Origin: an uncultured Alphaproteobacteria bacterium
Lineage (GTDB): Bacteria; Pseudomonadota; Alphaproteobacteria; Thalassobaculales; Thalassobaculaceae
Assembly: GCA_937776645.1 (NCBI GenBank)
Contig: CALMRI010000002.1
Span: 62,001 to 126,000 of the forward strand
Direction: 5' to 3'
Length of the DNA: 64,000 nucleotides
Shown in pieces: positions 9,201 to 18,207 of this stretch (the stretch's first letter is position 1; every line of letters starts with the position of its first letter). The position numbers were made by a program, and so were the translations under genes. The notes under the pieces are model-generated. The model saw only the letters and a program-made list of their open reading frames with translations, searched no databases and was not told where the DNA came from.

Positions 9201-9965
9201 TCACCCTAAAAACCGGTCCCGCAGGCGTCGCATGCCGCCGAGCCAGCGGTCATAGTCGTTGCTCTTGCGCTGTAGATAATCCCGGACCTGGGGATGCGGC
9301 AGGATCAGGAACTCCTCCTTGTCCATGGTCTGCACCACGCAATCGGCTAGCGCTGCGGGTTCCAGCATGCCATCGACGCTGGAGACTGCCTCGCCCCGGC
9401 CGGCGGTCATCGGCGTGCGCACGGATTGCGGACACAGGACCGAGACATGGATGCCCTTGTCGCCATAGCGGATTGCCAGGGTCTCGGCGAAGGCGACGGC
9501 GGCGTGCTTGGTGACCGCATAGCTGGCGGAGTCGATCTGGCTCAATAGGCCGGCTGCAGATGCGGTGTTGACCAGATAGCCGTTGGCCCGTTCCAGCATG
9601 CCGGGGACCACGGCGCGGGCGGCATAGACATGGGCCATCACATGGACCCGCCAGTTGGTATCCCAGATTTCATCCGGCGCCTCTTCCCAGCCATAGCGGA
9701 CCAAGCCGGCATTTGAGCAGAACACATCGGTTGGTCCGTGCGCGGCCTCAGCCTGCGCCACCAGGTTCTGAATGTCGGATTCTTTTGATACATCACAGGG
9801 CACCGCCAGGCCGTCGACCTCGCGGGCGACCTCAGCAAGTTTGTCGACCTGTAAATCGCCGACGGTTATAGAGGCCGCGCCCTCGGCCCAAAATCGAACC
9901 GCGAGCGCGCGACCGATGCCGCTGGCGCCACCGGTGATGATGATGTTTTTTCCCGAGAGCTTCAT
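9201..9965 (-). CDS. SDR family oxidoreductase
   Basis: A 254-residue classical short-chain dehydrogenase with TGGASGIG near residue 12, SNAGLV in the NNAG position, NTASAAG with the catalytic Ser and YAVTK with the Tyr and Lys. The acidic end of strand 2 (VGDLQVD) suggests NAD(H). The start at 9965 lacks a strong ribosome binding site. It is convergent with the LLM gene, and its start nearly abuts the divergent permease gene, leaving at most 16 bases between start codons if that gene begins at 9982; one of the two promoters must therefore lie inside the other gene. Substrate unknown. Confidence 0.9.
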   Translation of the reverse strand: MKLSGKNIIITGGASGIGRALAVRFWAEGAASITVGDLQVDKLAEVAREVDGLAVPCDVSKESDIQNLVAQAEAAHGPTDVFCSNAGLVRYGWEEAPDEIWDTNWRVHVMAHVYAARAVVPGMLERANGYLVNTASAAGLLSQIDSASYAVTKHAAVAFAETLAIRYGDKGIHVSVLCPQSVRTPMTAGRGEAVSSVDGMLEPAALADCVVQTMDKEEFLILPHPQVRDYLQRKSNDYDRWLGGMRRLRDRFLG

Positions 9966-9981
9966 GAGGTACCGTTCATCT

Positions 9982-11358
9982 ATGAGATCCGTTGACGATC
10001 ATGGCGATGAAAGACCGGGTGATGCAAGGCTAGGTGAAACAAGGCCGGGCGTTGCATCGACTGGACCGCCGCCGCGCGTGACCACCGGTGCGATCCGCTG
10101 GTCGCGTCGCCATTTGTTCCGCGGCCCGCTGGACACTTTGCTGACCATCACCATCGCTGGCGGCGTCGGCTACCTAGTCTGGTTGTTTTACGTCTGGGGG
10201 ATCGACACGGCGGTTTGGGACGCCGCGTCGCGCCGCGAATGCCTGGACCGCAGCCCGACCGGGGCGTGCTGGGCCGGCGTGATCTCTTGGTTCGACCGCT
10301 ACCTTTATGGACGCTATCCGGATATAGAGATCTGGCGGGTTGACTTGGCCCTGGCGATTTTCGTCCTCTGGATGGCGCCGCTTTGGTTGCCCAAGGTTCG
10401 GGCCAAGGTTGGCGTGGCGATGGGGGTTGTGCTGCTATATCCGTTTTGGGCGGTGGCGCTGTTTCATGGCGGTGAACGCAGCTTGTTTCTGCAGGTCATG
10501 ATGTCGGCGGCGATAACCGGCTTTGTCCTGACGCTTGTGCACACGGTCACCTGTATGGTCCTGGGCCGGGGATATTGGACCGTCATCATCGCCATGGCCG
10601 GCCAACTCACGGTGCCGGAAAAGGCCCGTATATTCTTGGTAATCGCCGGCATGGCGGTGCTTTGGCTAGCGATTTTCTGGTTGTCGGTCGGTTGGACGGT
10701 GCCCGAGGTCAATACTTACAAGTGGGGTGGGTTGTTCCTGACCTTGGTGGTCTCCGGCATCGCCATCGCCACGGCACTGCCGGCGGGTATTATCCTGGCG
10801 CTGGGCCGTCGTTCGCGAATGCCGCTGATCAGGGCGCTTTGCATCGGTTATATTGAGGTGGTGCGCTCGGTGCCGCTGGTCACGCTGATGTTCATGGCGA
10901 CGACGATGTTTCCGGTGATGATGCCGCAGGGGGTGACCCTGGATAAGTTGGCGTTGGCGATCATATCAGTTTGTATGTTCGCCGCCGCCTATATGGCCGA
11001 GACCGTGCGCGGTGGTATTCAGGCAATTCCGTTTGGCCAGACCGAGGCGGCGCAAGCCATGGGGCTGCGCTATTGGCACGCGATGGGCCTGATCATTCTG
11101 CCGCAAGCCTTGCGGGCAATGATTCCGAATATTGTTGGCAGCTTCATTAGCCTGTTCAAGGGGACGGCGGTGATCTCGATCTTCGGCTTTTACGATTTAA
11201 CCAACATGCTGTCCGCGGTCAGTCAGTCGCCGCGCTGGATCATGTTGTTCTACGAGCCCCTATTTGTTGGTGCGTCAATGTACTTCATCGGTTGCTTCGC
11301 CATGTCGCGCTACAGTCTTTATCTGGAACGCAAGCTTGGTGTCGGCGGCCGGCACTGA
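9982..11358 (+). CDS. AapM-like amino-acid ABC transporter permease
   Basis: Up to 458 residues of polar amino-acid uptake permease in the AapM/YhdY branch of the HisM family. A hydrophilic N terminus of about 45 residues is followed by a hydrophobic segment (TLLTITIAGGVGYLVWLFYVW), the AapM-typical insertion with Cys-containing GACWAGVI, and then further membrane helices. The coupling loop for the ATPase is clear: EAAQAMGLRYWHAMGLIILP. ATGs at 9964 and 9982 are both possible starts; neither has a good ribosome site, and typical family length (about 370-390) suggests that even a later start is conceivable. No periplasmic binding protein, partner permease (AapQ) or ATPase (AapP) gene lies next to it, so it is an orphan component here. 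Confidence 0.85.
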   Translation: MRSVDDHGDERPGDARLGETRPGVASTGPPPRVTTGAIRWSRRHLFRGPLDTLLTITIAGGVGYLVWLFYVWGIDTAVWDAASRRECLDRSPTGACWAGVISWFDRYLYGRYPDIEIWRVDLALAIFVLWMAPLWLPKVRAKVGVAMGVVLLYPFWAVALFHGGERSLFLQVMMSAAITGFVLTLVHTVTCMVLGRGYWTVIIAMAGQLTVPEKARIFLVIAGMAVLWLAIFWLSVGWTVPEVNTYKWGGLFLTLVVSGIAIATALPAGIILALGRRSRMPLIRALCIGYIEVVRSVPLVTLMFMATTMFPVMMPQGVTLDKLALAIISVCMFAAAYMAETVRGGIQAIPFGQTEAAQAMGLRYWHAMGLIILPQALRAMIPNIVGSFISLFKGTAVISIFGFYDLTNMLSAVSQSPRWIMLFYEPLFVGASMYFIGCFAMSRYSLYLERKLGVGGRH

Positions 11359-11393
11359 ACAGGGCGTGGCACTCGAGATAGCACGGCGCTACC

Positions 11394-11706
11394 GAGACTT
11401 GACCCAGGCTTGCCGGGTATCATCTGTTTTTCAACGTATTCCATCCGTCGCCGAGTTCCGGCCGTCATCCCGACGCCAACTCGCCGGTGTCCGTTAAAAT
11501 CACATCCGTCGTCCTGGCGAACGGCAGGATCCACGCCTAAGGAGATTCACCGTCACCGATGGGCGAGCAATATGCCGCTATTATTCGCCATGATCCGCCA
11601 TTTGCACCACCGAACGGCGTCAGGCTTTGGCCCTGCCGTTCGCCAGGACGACGGATGTGATTTTTGAAAAGAGGGTGATACCCGGCAAGCCTAAATCAAG
11701 TCTCGC
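11394..11706. repeat. Large nested inverted repeat, about 310 bp
   Basis: Two nested pairs of complementary arms are visible. The inner arms at 11496-11528 and 11632-11664 are a perfect 33-bp inverted repeat around a 103-base loop. The outer arms at about 11394-11434 and 11666-11706 are imperfect but clearly related (shared core GGCTTGCCGGGTATCA). About 61 bases, 11435-11495, are present only on the left side. No protein-coding signal is seen. This looks like two head-to-head copies of an intergenic repeat unit, or a non-autonomous miniature element, and could fold into a long hairpin in RNA downstream of the permease gene. Confidence 0.75.
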
Positions 11707-11890
11707 CAGCTCCGCTCCGCTTATCGATGCGATCATGCGTAGGTTACCAAGGCGATTCTGGGGCCAGGGGCCGTCTCGCGGCAAACTATTAGCGCGGATA
11801 ACGACAGCGAGGGCCGGCTTTATGGCGGGTGACCCTGCGCATGACTATACTGCGCGTTATTCAGTCGAACTCGCCCAGGAATACCTCACT

Positions 11891-13066
11891 ATGCCGCCAG
11901 AGAATCGTTATCCTAGCGTCCCGTTCCTTCATGCCGCCGCCAAGAAGCGGTTGCCAAAATTTTCCTATGACTATGTCAATGGTGGCACCGGGCCGGGTGT
12001 TGGTCAGGAGCGTAACCGAACCGCGCTGGATGCGGTCACGATGACGCCGCGCTACGTCACCCAGACCGGGCCGGTGGAGACGGAGGTTGAGGTTTTCGGA
12101 CGAAAATTCGCCAGGCCTTTCGGCATCGCGCCGATGGGGTTGGCCAGTCTCCAGGTTCCCGATGCCGAGTTGAAATTTGCCCGTGCCGCCAAGGCGGCGG
12201 ATATGCCGGTTGGACTTAGCACCGCCTGTACGGTTGATATCGAGGAGTTCGGCGCGATCGCCGGCAGTAACGGCTGGTTCCAGCTTTACCCGCCGAAGGA
12301 TGAAGCGGTGAACGACGATCTGATTAAACGCGCCAGCGATGCCGGTTTTGGCGCGATGTTCGTGACCGTCGATGTGCCGGCCAGCGGATGGCGTCCGCAC
12401 GACGCCTATAACGGCCTTGCTGTGCCGCCTCGGATCACCCCGGCGACGATCTGGAATGCGGCGATGCGACCGTGTTGGAGCTTGAGTACCTTGGCTGCCG
12501 GGATCCCGCATTTCAAAACCCTGGGGCGCTATTCGCCGGACAAATCGATGCGCGGAATGGCGGATTTCGTCAGTACTCAATTGGGCAACCCGACCAGCGC
12601 CGACCGGTTAAAGCGGATCCGCGACCTTTGGAAAGGCGACCTAATCATCAAAGGGGTCATGCATCCCGCTGATGCCGAGGCGGCGATTGATATGGGGTAC
12701 AACGGCATTTTGGTCTCCAACCACGGTGGTCGCCAGCTTGACGCCGCCCCGGCTTCGATCGAGGTTTTGAGCGAAATCGTCGATGTCGTTGGGGACAAAG
12801 CGATGGTGATGGCCGATAGCGGTTTCAGCAGTGGCCTTGATATCCTACGGGCGCTGGCGATTGGCGCTAAGTTCGTGTTTTGCGGTCGCGCGTTCATGTG
12901 GGGGCTGGCAGCCATGGGGCCTGCTGGGGTGCCGCACGTGATTAACATGTTATCCGATGAGCTTGAGCGCTCCTTAATACAGATCGGCTGTCCGCGGCTT
13001 TCGGAGCTTGACCGCAGTTGGTTGAGCGACCACCCCCGCCAAACGCGCTACCCAAACGCGCGCTGA
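11891..13066 (+). CDS. FMN-dependent alpha-hydroxy-acid oxidase/dehydrogenase
   Basis: A 391-residue member of the family containing L-lactate dehydrogenase (LldD), glycolate oxidase and mandelate dehydrogenase, a TIM barrel oxidising 2-hydroxy acids with FMN. The ATG at 11891 gives the usual N terminus (YPSVPFLHAAAKKRLPKFSYDY); an ATG at 11822 is an alternative. Active-site elements are YDY, FQLYPPKDE, the FMN-contacting lysine in LIIKGV, and the catalytic His and Arg in VSNHGGRQLD. The phosphate-loop motif normally DGGxRxG reads DSGFSSG here, so the conserved Arg that contacts the FMN phosphate is replaced. It is followed 40 bases later by the MlrC-type gene on the same strand, probably in one operon. 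Confidence 0.9.
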   Translation: MPPENRYPSVPFLHAAAKKRLPKFSYDYVNGGTGPGVGQERNRTALDAVTMTPRYVTQTGPVETEVEVFGRKFARPFGIAPMGLASLQVPDAELKFARAAKAADMPVGLSTACTVDIEEFGAIAGSNGWFQLYPPKDEAVNDDLIKRASDAGFGAMFVTVDVPASGWRPHDAYNGLAVPPRITPATIWNAAMRPCWSLSTLAAGIPHFKTLGRYSPDKSMRGMADFVSTQLGNPTSADRLKRIRDLWKGDLIIKGVMHPADAEAAIDMGYNGILVSNHGGRQLDAAPASIEVLSEIVDVVGDKAMVMADSGFSSGLDILRALAIGAKFVFCGRAFMWGLAAMGPAGVPHVINMLSDELERSLIQIGCPRLSELDRSWLSDHPRQTRYPNAR

Positions 13067-13106
13067 TAGGCTCAAGTTTGCACTGATAGACCGGGGAGAA
13101 CACCCG

Positions 13107-14610
13107 ATGCGCCTTGTCATCGCGATGATGAGCCACGAGACGAACACCTTCTCGACGGTGCCGACCCCGCTGTCGCGGTTTTCGCGCGGCAACACGCACC
13201 CGGTGCCGCTGGAGGGGGGTGAGATAATCGCCGCCTATAAAGAAACCGGATCGGCGGTCGGCGCGTTCATAGAGTTGGCCGAGGCCGAGGGGGCCGAGAT
13301 GGTTCTGCCGCTGGCCGCTGCCGCCTGGCCCAGCGGTCCGGTCGAGGATGCGGCCTATCAGTATATGACCGACCGAATTTGTGGCGCGATCGAAGCCGGC
13401 TGCGACGGCATTTTGCTTCAGCTGCACGGCGCCATGGTGACCGAAAGCCATGAGGACGGGGAGGGGACGTTGCTGGCCAGGATCCGGCGGATGGCGCCAG
13501 ACATTCCGCTAGCGATTTCGCTTGATATGCATACAAATATGTACCCGGCGATCATTGATAACGCCGATATCGTCGCTGGCTATCAGACCTATCCGCATGT
13601 CGACGTGTACGAAACTGGGTTGCGGGTCGGGCGGGCATTTTTCCAGATGATCAGGGGCGAGGTTCGCCCGACCATGGCCTGGGGTAACCGGCCGATGCTG
13701 CCGCATGTGATGCGCCAGGGCTCCGATGATTCTCCGAACCGGGAAATTCAGCAACTGGCCAAGAAAATGGAGAGCGACGGGGCTTTATGCGCCAGTTTCT
13801 TCACCGGGTTCCCCCATGCCGATATTAGGCTCGCCGGCTCTAGCGCCGTGGTGGTGACCGATGGCGATCAACGCCTGGCCGAAGAGTTGCGCGATCAGCT
13901 TCTCGATCTAGCTTGGCGCGAGCGGACAAAATTCGTCTACCAGATTGAGCCGTTGGCAGAGTCTTTCGCCCGGGCGAGCGTAATGGTTGAGGACGGCCCG
14001 ATCGTACTGCTCGATCATTACGACAACGCGGCATCGGGTGGTTCGATGGATACGATGACGGTGCTCAAAGGTATCCTTGACGCCGGCCTGGAAGATGTCG
14101 CCGCCTTTGCTATCTGTGATCCCGAGGCGGTGCAGACGATGATCGCCGCGGGTATTGGCAACGAGGCGACGGTCACCCTTGGCGGTCGGGCTGACATGCC
14201 GTCGATTGGGCGGGTCGGAGAGCCGCTCAGGGTCGCCGGCACCGTGCGGCTGATCTCCGACGGCCGGTTCCGCAATATCGGGCCGATGGGCAAGGGGGTG
14301 ATGAACAATATGGGGCCGACCGTAGTCCTCGACACCGGCAAGGTCGAGATTATCGTCATCTCGACCCAACAGGAGCCGAATGACTTTGCCTGCTTCCAAA
14401 GCCTCGGCATCGACCCTCGGGCAAAACGCTACTTGATGCTGAAAAGCCGCATCCATTGGCGCGCCGGCTTCAAGACAATCGCCAAGCAGGTCGTCGATTG
14501 CGCGGGTGTCGGGGGTGTGCACCTCGGACTACGCGATGCTTGATTTCAAGAACGTGCGCCGGCCGATCTATCCGCTGGACGAGGATTTGCAACCCGTCTC
14601 GATCGGGTGA
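13107..14610 (+). CDS. M81 family metallopeptidase (MlrC-like), frameshifted near the 3' end
   Basis: An MlrC-type protein, named after the microcystinase-pathway enzyme and found widely as a metal-dependent hydrolase of unknown natural substrate. GGGGAG lies seven bases before the ATG at 13107. The start MRLVIAMMSHETNTFS, the metal motif SLDMHTNMYP, and AGYQTYPHVDVYETG are all canonical. The uninterrupted frame stops at 14543 after GVHLGLRDA. One base fewer in the G5 run at 14511-14515 would instead continue with GVCTSDYAMLDFKNVRRP to a TGA at 14608-14610, which is the expected family C terminus (about 500 residues). So the gene is whole apart from one extra G. A sequencing error in the homopolymer is as likely as true decay. 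Confidence 0.88.
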
Positions 14611-14630
14611 AGCAACGCTGAATGAACCGG

Positions 14631-16205
14631 CTATCCCGCCGCCGCTTCGGCCGCGCGCTTGCGCAGAATGAACTCAGGCAGGCTCTGACCCATGGAGTGT
14701 TCATACATCAAGGCCGGTCGGCCGGCGTTGAACGGGATATCTAGGGCCGCGCGGACATCGCGCTCCAACTCATCGCGCAGTTCTACTATTTCGTCGCCGT
14801 CCAGATGGTCGGTATACACAAAGGACCGGTAGCCCTCTTCGGGGATGCCTTTGTAGTAGTCCGCGGTCGTTGAGTAATCAACCTCGCGGGCGTGCAGGCG
14901 GTCGCCGGTCTGGGACTGTGTATAGGTCCAAACTCCCTCCACCTCCTCGCTCGGAACCGCCAGGTCGTGATAGGGCGTGCCGGGATAGGGGGTGATCACG
15001 GTGCAGTCGAAATCGTCGACCCGCATCTCGATAAGCCTGTCCCGCACTGCTTGGATGGACGCCCGGGTTTCACCCGGGTGACCGACGGACATCAAGGCCT
15101 TTATTTTCATCCCGTGTTTGCGGGCGATCTCGACGGCGCGGGAGTTGTCCTCGCGGGTTGCGCGTTTTTGAATATTGACCAGGATCCTGGGATCAGCGGC
15201 CTCAAAACCGCAGAGCAGCCAGCGAAACCCCGCCCGATACATCGCCTCGGCTTGCTCTTCGGTAAAAAGTTCAGCCTTGATGAAGCCGCGTAGCCGGAAT
15301 TCGACACCGCGCTGTTGCTGCAACTTGGCCAGACCGTTCATCAGCGTCACGATCTTTGGATTTACGTTCAATTCGTCGTCGCAGAACATAAAGCCGGTAT
15401 AGCCGTAGCGGTCATGCAGGTCGGCGACCTCGGCGACAATCGACTCCTGTGAGCGGGTGCGGATGATCCGAAGGCTACGGCTGAACCGACCGCCGCAGAA
15501 GCCGCAGGCGAACGGACAACCGAGTTGGGCGATCAGGCTGGTCGCTGGAAATCCCTCGATATTATATTTGTAGGTCGACAGATCTATCAGGTGGCGTGCC
15601 GGCGCCGGTGTCACCTCATAGAGGGCGTCGGTCAGGAAGAGCTCGCTCTTGTGGTCGTCGCCATTGATGTGTTTCGGCGGGTCGTCCTCGATCGCGGCAA
15701 AGATTGCGACCTCGCCGTCACCAGCGCACAGGACGTCGAAATTTTCTTCCAGCTTCTGCACGGCCCGGCTTGCCCGACCGCCGATTCTCTTGGCCTTGTG
15801 CTCCTGCTCCCGACCAGAATAGGCGAGCGCTACATGGGCTCCACCAAGGATCAGGCGTAAATTGGGGCGAAGTTCCTTGATACGGTTGCGGATCTTGAAA
15901 ACACTGGGCAATTGCGGCGTGGTTACGGTGATCCCGACCGCGTCATACTCAGTCGCGGAAACCGCATGCGCGACCACCTCGAGGTAGTTCGCGACGCCGG
16001 ACAAATCGAGGACTTCGACCGCATGGCCTCCCGCCTCAAGCACGGCGGCGATCTTTAGAACACCGAGGCTAGGGAACACCCGGTCATCCAACAGAAATTC
16101 CGAAGGCGGAATGACTAGGCAAACCTTGCGCTGGTCTTTCGCTCGTTTGAACCAGGGTGCCTGGTCCGGCGCAAGGCTGCGGCGCGTGCGTGAGGTCGTG
16201 TCCAT
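14631..16205 (-). CDS. B12-binding domain radical SAM protein
   Basis: A 524-residue protein with an N-terminal cobalamin-binding Rossmann-like domain (about residues 30-200, with PSLGVLKIAAVLEAGGH and LGGAHVAL) followed by a radical SAM domain. The [4Fe-4S] cluster motif is CPFACGFC (CX3CX2C), and the SAM-binding features FCDDELN and GFEAADPRIL follow. This is the class-B architecture whose members methylate unactivated carbons or rearrange carbon skeletons. ATG 16205 is preferred over the TTG at 16214; no strong ribosome site is seen. The gene is convergent with the MlrC gene and has no biosynthetic partner nearby, so the product is unknown. Confidence 0.9.
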   Translation of the reverse strand: MDTTSRTRRSLAPDQAPWFKRAKDQRKVCLVIPPSEFLLDDRVFPSLGVLKIAAVLEAGGHAVEVLDLSGVANYLEVVAHAVSATEYDAVGITVTTPQLPSVFKIRNRIKELRPNLRLILGGAHVALAYSGREQEHKAKRIGGRASRAVQKLEENFDVLCAGDGEVAIFAAIEDDPPKHINGDDHKSELFLTDALYEVTPAPARHLIDLSTYKYNIEGFPATSLIAQLGCPFACGFCGGRFSRSLRIIRTRSQESIVAEVADLHDRYGYTGFMFCDDELNVNPKIVTLMNGLAKLQQQRGVEFRLRGFIKAELFTEEQAEAMYRAGFRWLLCGFEAADPRILVNIQKRATREDNSRAVEIARKHGMKIKALMSVGHPGETRASIQAVRDRLIEMRVDDFDCTVITPYPGTPYHDLAVPSEEVEGVWTYTQSQTGDRLHAREVDYSTTADYYKGIPEEGYRSFVYTDHLDGDEIVELRDELERDVRAALDIPFNAGRPALMYEHSMGQSLPEFILRKRAAEAAAG

Positions 16206-16727
16206 TGTTGTCAATTTCGACCATGCTGGTGGTTGCTGCGAGTGGTGGAAAATATACCAGTATCTTTCCGATTCTTCCAGGCGTTTGAATGATTGACTGC
16301 CCTGGCGTGTGTTCGACCACCGGCTGGTGGATTCCGACTTATTTGCGCTATTGCGTGGCTGGCAGTGGCGATGAAGATCTGATGGCGAAACTGACGCGGT
16401 TGCAGGCCAATACGAATACCACCCTGGTGCGCAGCGATTGCATCAATGGTTTTATCGGCGCGATCCAACCGGATGGCTCCAATGCCGCCGTGGATTGAGT
16501 GAACCACCATCAGCTTCAGGCGTTGCTGGTAGTCCACATCTGAGCCTGGTCGGGCACGCGAACTCATCCTCAAAACCGGTTCAATACCGGTTCTTGCCGA
16601 GAAGGCGGGCTTTTGGTCGCCAAGAATAGATTTGAAGAGCGTGCAAGCGATAGAATGAACTTACCGATTTTGTGGGGCTACGCTCTGGGCTAGGGTGCCG
16701 GCCTTGCCCGGTTGATTTGGTTTTCCC
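16206..16727. other. Long intergenic region without a recognisable gene
   Basis: About 520 bases divergent between the radical SAM gene and the MFS gene. Short open frames exist on both strands (for example 16289-16498 plus and 16211-16573 minus), but none has a recognisable domain, ribosome site or convincing coding character. A small hairpin AACCGGT-TCAAT-ACCGGTT lies at about 16575-16594. It presumably contains the two divergent promoters. Confidence 0.4.
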
Positions 16728-17993
16728 GTGACATCCACGCCGCTCTCTCCGCGCCATTCGATTTCTGACGCCCGGCTTGCTGCCGCCGGGTGGCTGTTTT
16801 GTGCGGTGTTTTTCTTTTATGCCTTTATTCTCCGGGTCTCACCTGCGGTAATGGTCGATGATCTGATGCGGGAATTTGCCGTTGGCGCGGCGATCCTTGG
16901 GAATTTGTCGGCGGTCTATCTTTACATTTATGCCGGACTTCAAATTCCCGTTGGCTTGTTCATCGATCGTTTTGGCCAGCGTTACTTTATCGCCGGGGCC
17001 TGTGCGGTGACCGGCATCGGCGCCATCGTTTTCGCGCTTGGCGAGACGCTTTCAACCGCATATCTCGGTCGCTTCCTGATCGGCGCCGGTGCTGCCTTTA
17101 GTTTCGTCAGCGCATTGAACATGGCGGCACGTTGGTTTCCGGCGCGGTTCGCATTGCTTGGCGGCTGGGCGCAGATGCTAGGCTCGGCGGGGGGCTTTAC
17201 CGGGCAAGCGCCCTTGGGATTGGCGATCGCCACTTTTGGTTGGCGTTCGACCAATATCGCGCTTGGCATCGGCGGTTTGCTGCTTGCCGTGTTGTTGTTG
17301 GTGAGCGTCCGCGACCCGGCCGGTGGTCGAAAATCCGAGGGGTTCTCCACGTGGCGCGCGCTTCGGGTCGTTGGCTCCAACAAACAAACTTGGCTGGCGT
17401 CCATAAGCGCCGGTGGATTGACCGGTACCCTGTTGGCCTTTGGTGGCCTTTGGGGTGTACCGTTTTTGATGGCGGCGCGTGGTTTGGATAAAACTGATGC
17501 CGCCGGATTGATCTCGATTGGCTTTGTCGGATGGGCCATTGCGGCGCCCTTGATGGGTTGGATATCTGACCGAATCGGCCGGCGACGTCCTTTGATACTT
17601 TTAGGTACAGGGGCGGCGACGTTAAGCACAGGGGCGCTGGTGTTATGGCCCGCCATGCCAGAGGCGATCCTCGTGCCAACGCTGTTTGCGCAAGGCGGTT
17701 TCTCGGCTTCGATGATCCTGTGTTTCGCTTTAGCCAAGGAAAGCAACGCGCCGGAACTGAACGGCGCTTCTCTGGGTTTGATCAATACCTTCGCGGTTGG
17801 CGGCGGCGCCGTGCTGCAGCCCTTAGTCGGAATCGTGCTTGATTCTCTCTGGGATGGCGCAATGTTGGACGGAGCGCCGGTCTATGCGCTCGCGGATTAT
17901 CGTATTGGATTGGCAGTTCTCCCGTTCTGTTGCGCAATTAGTCTGGTGACGACCCTTTTCATTAAAGAGCCTAAAGTGCAGCGATTACCGTGA
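16728..17993 (+). CDS. MFS transporter
   Basis: A 421-residue major facilitator with about 12 predicted membrane helices in two bundles. The first helix begins WLFCAVFFFYAFILR, and the loop between helices 2 and 3 has the signature-like GLFIDRFGQR; the equivalent in the second half is GWISDRIGRRRP. The start is GTG at 16728 without a clear ribosome site; the first ATG inside (MVDDLM, near residue 42) would remove helix 1, so GTG is favoured. Closest in character to the NarK/oxalate-formate-like or general metabolite subgroup, but the substrate cannot be assigned. It stands alone, followed by decayed transposase and radC sequence. Confidence 0.9.
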   Translation: MTSTPLSPRHSISDARLAAAGWLFCAVFFFYAFILRVSPAVMVDDLMREFAVGAAILGNLSAVYLYIYAGLQIPVGLFIDRFGQRYFIAGACAVTGIGAIVFALGETLSTAYLGRFLIGAGAAFSFVSALNMAARWFPARFALLGGWAQMLGSAGGFTGQAPLGLAIATFGWRSTNIALGIGGLLLAVLLLVSVRDPAGGRKSEGFSTWRALRVVGSNKQTWLASISAGGLTGTLLAFGGLWGVPFLMAARGLDKTDAAGLISIGFVGWAIAAPLMGWISDRIGRRRPLILLGTGAATLSTGALVLWPAMPEAILVPTLFAQGGFSASMILCFALAKESNAPELNGASLGLINTFAVGGGAVLQPLVGIVLDSLWDGAMLDGAPVYALADYRIGLAVLPFCCAISLVTTLFIKEPKVQRLP

Positions 17994-18062
17994 TTGGGAC
18001 GCTATTTGGTTGACCCAACGAAATTAATTTAAGGGGGCTATCCGAGATAACTAGCCCATATG

Positions 18063-18207
18063 TCATTTAACCCATTGCCTCAATTTCGATAACTGGTTTG
18101 ATGGCCTGCTGTTGTTGAAACGCCACTTGCATTCCTTCAAGAACAGGCTGAAATGGACCTTGGGAACACCGTTGGACTTACGCATTTGGCGCTTCGCCTA
18201 GTTCCAA
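18063..18207 (-). pseudogene. IS1595 (IS1016-type) transposase C-terminal remnant
   Basis: Read on the minus strand, this gives IENFWN, a stop, then AKRQMRKSNGVPKVHF, SLFLKECKWRFNNS and KLRQWVK followed by TGA. This matches the well-known C-terminal end of IS1016-type transposases (NGIENFWNQAKRHMRKFNGVP and LKECEWRFNNSDP), with the stop arising where that family has a Gln codon (CAG to TAG). Nothing of the N-terminal or catalytic part remains. It is joined directly, and in the same frame, to the truncated radC sequence upstream on this strand, so it marks the scar of an insertion that removed the radC 3' end. Confidence 0.8.

Noticed and set aside
16211-16573. Minus-strand 120-codon and plus-strand 69-codon frames in the intergenic region
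   Set aside because: No ribosome site, no homologous pattern I can recognise, and both strands are equally open.
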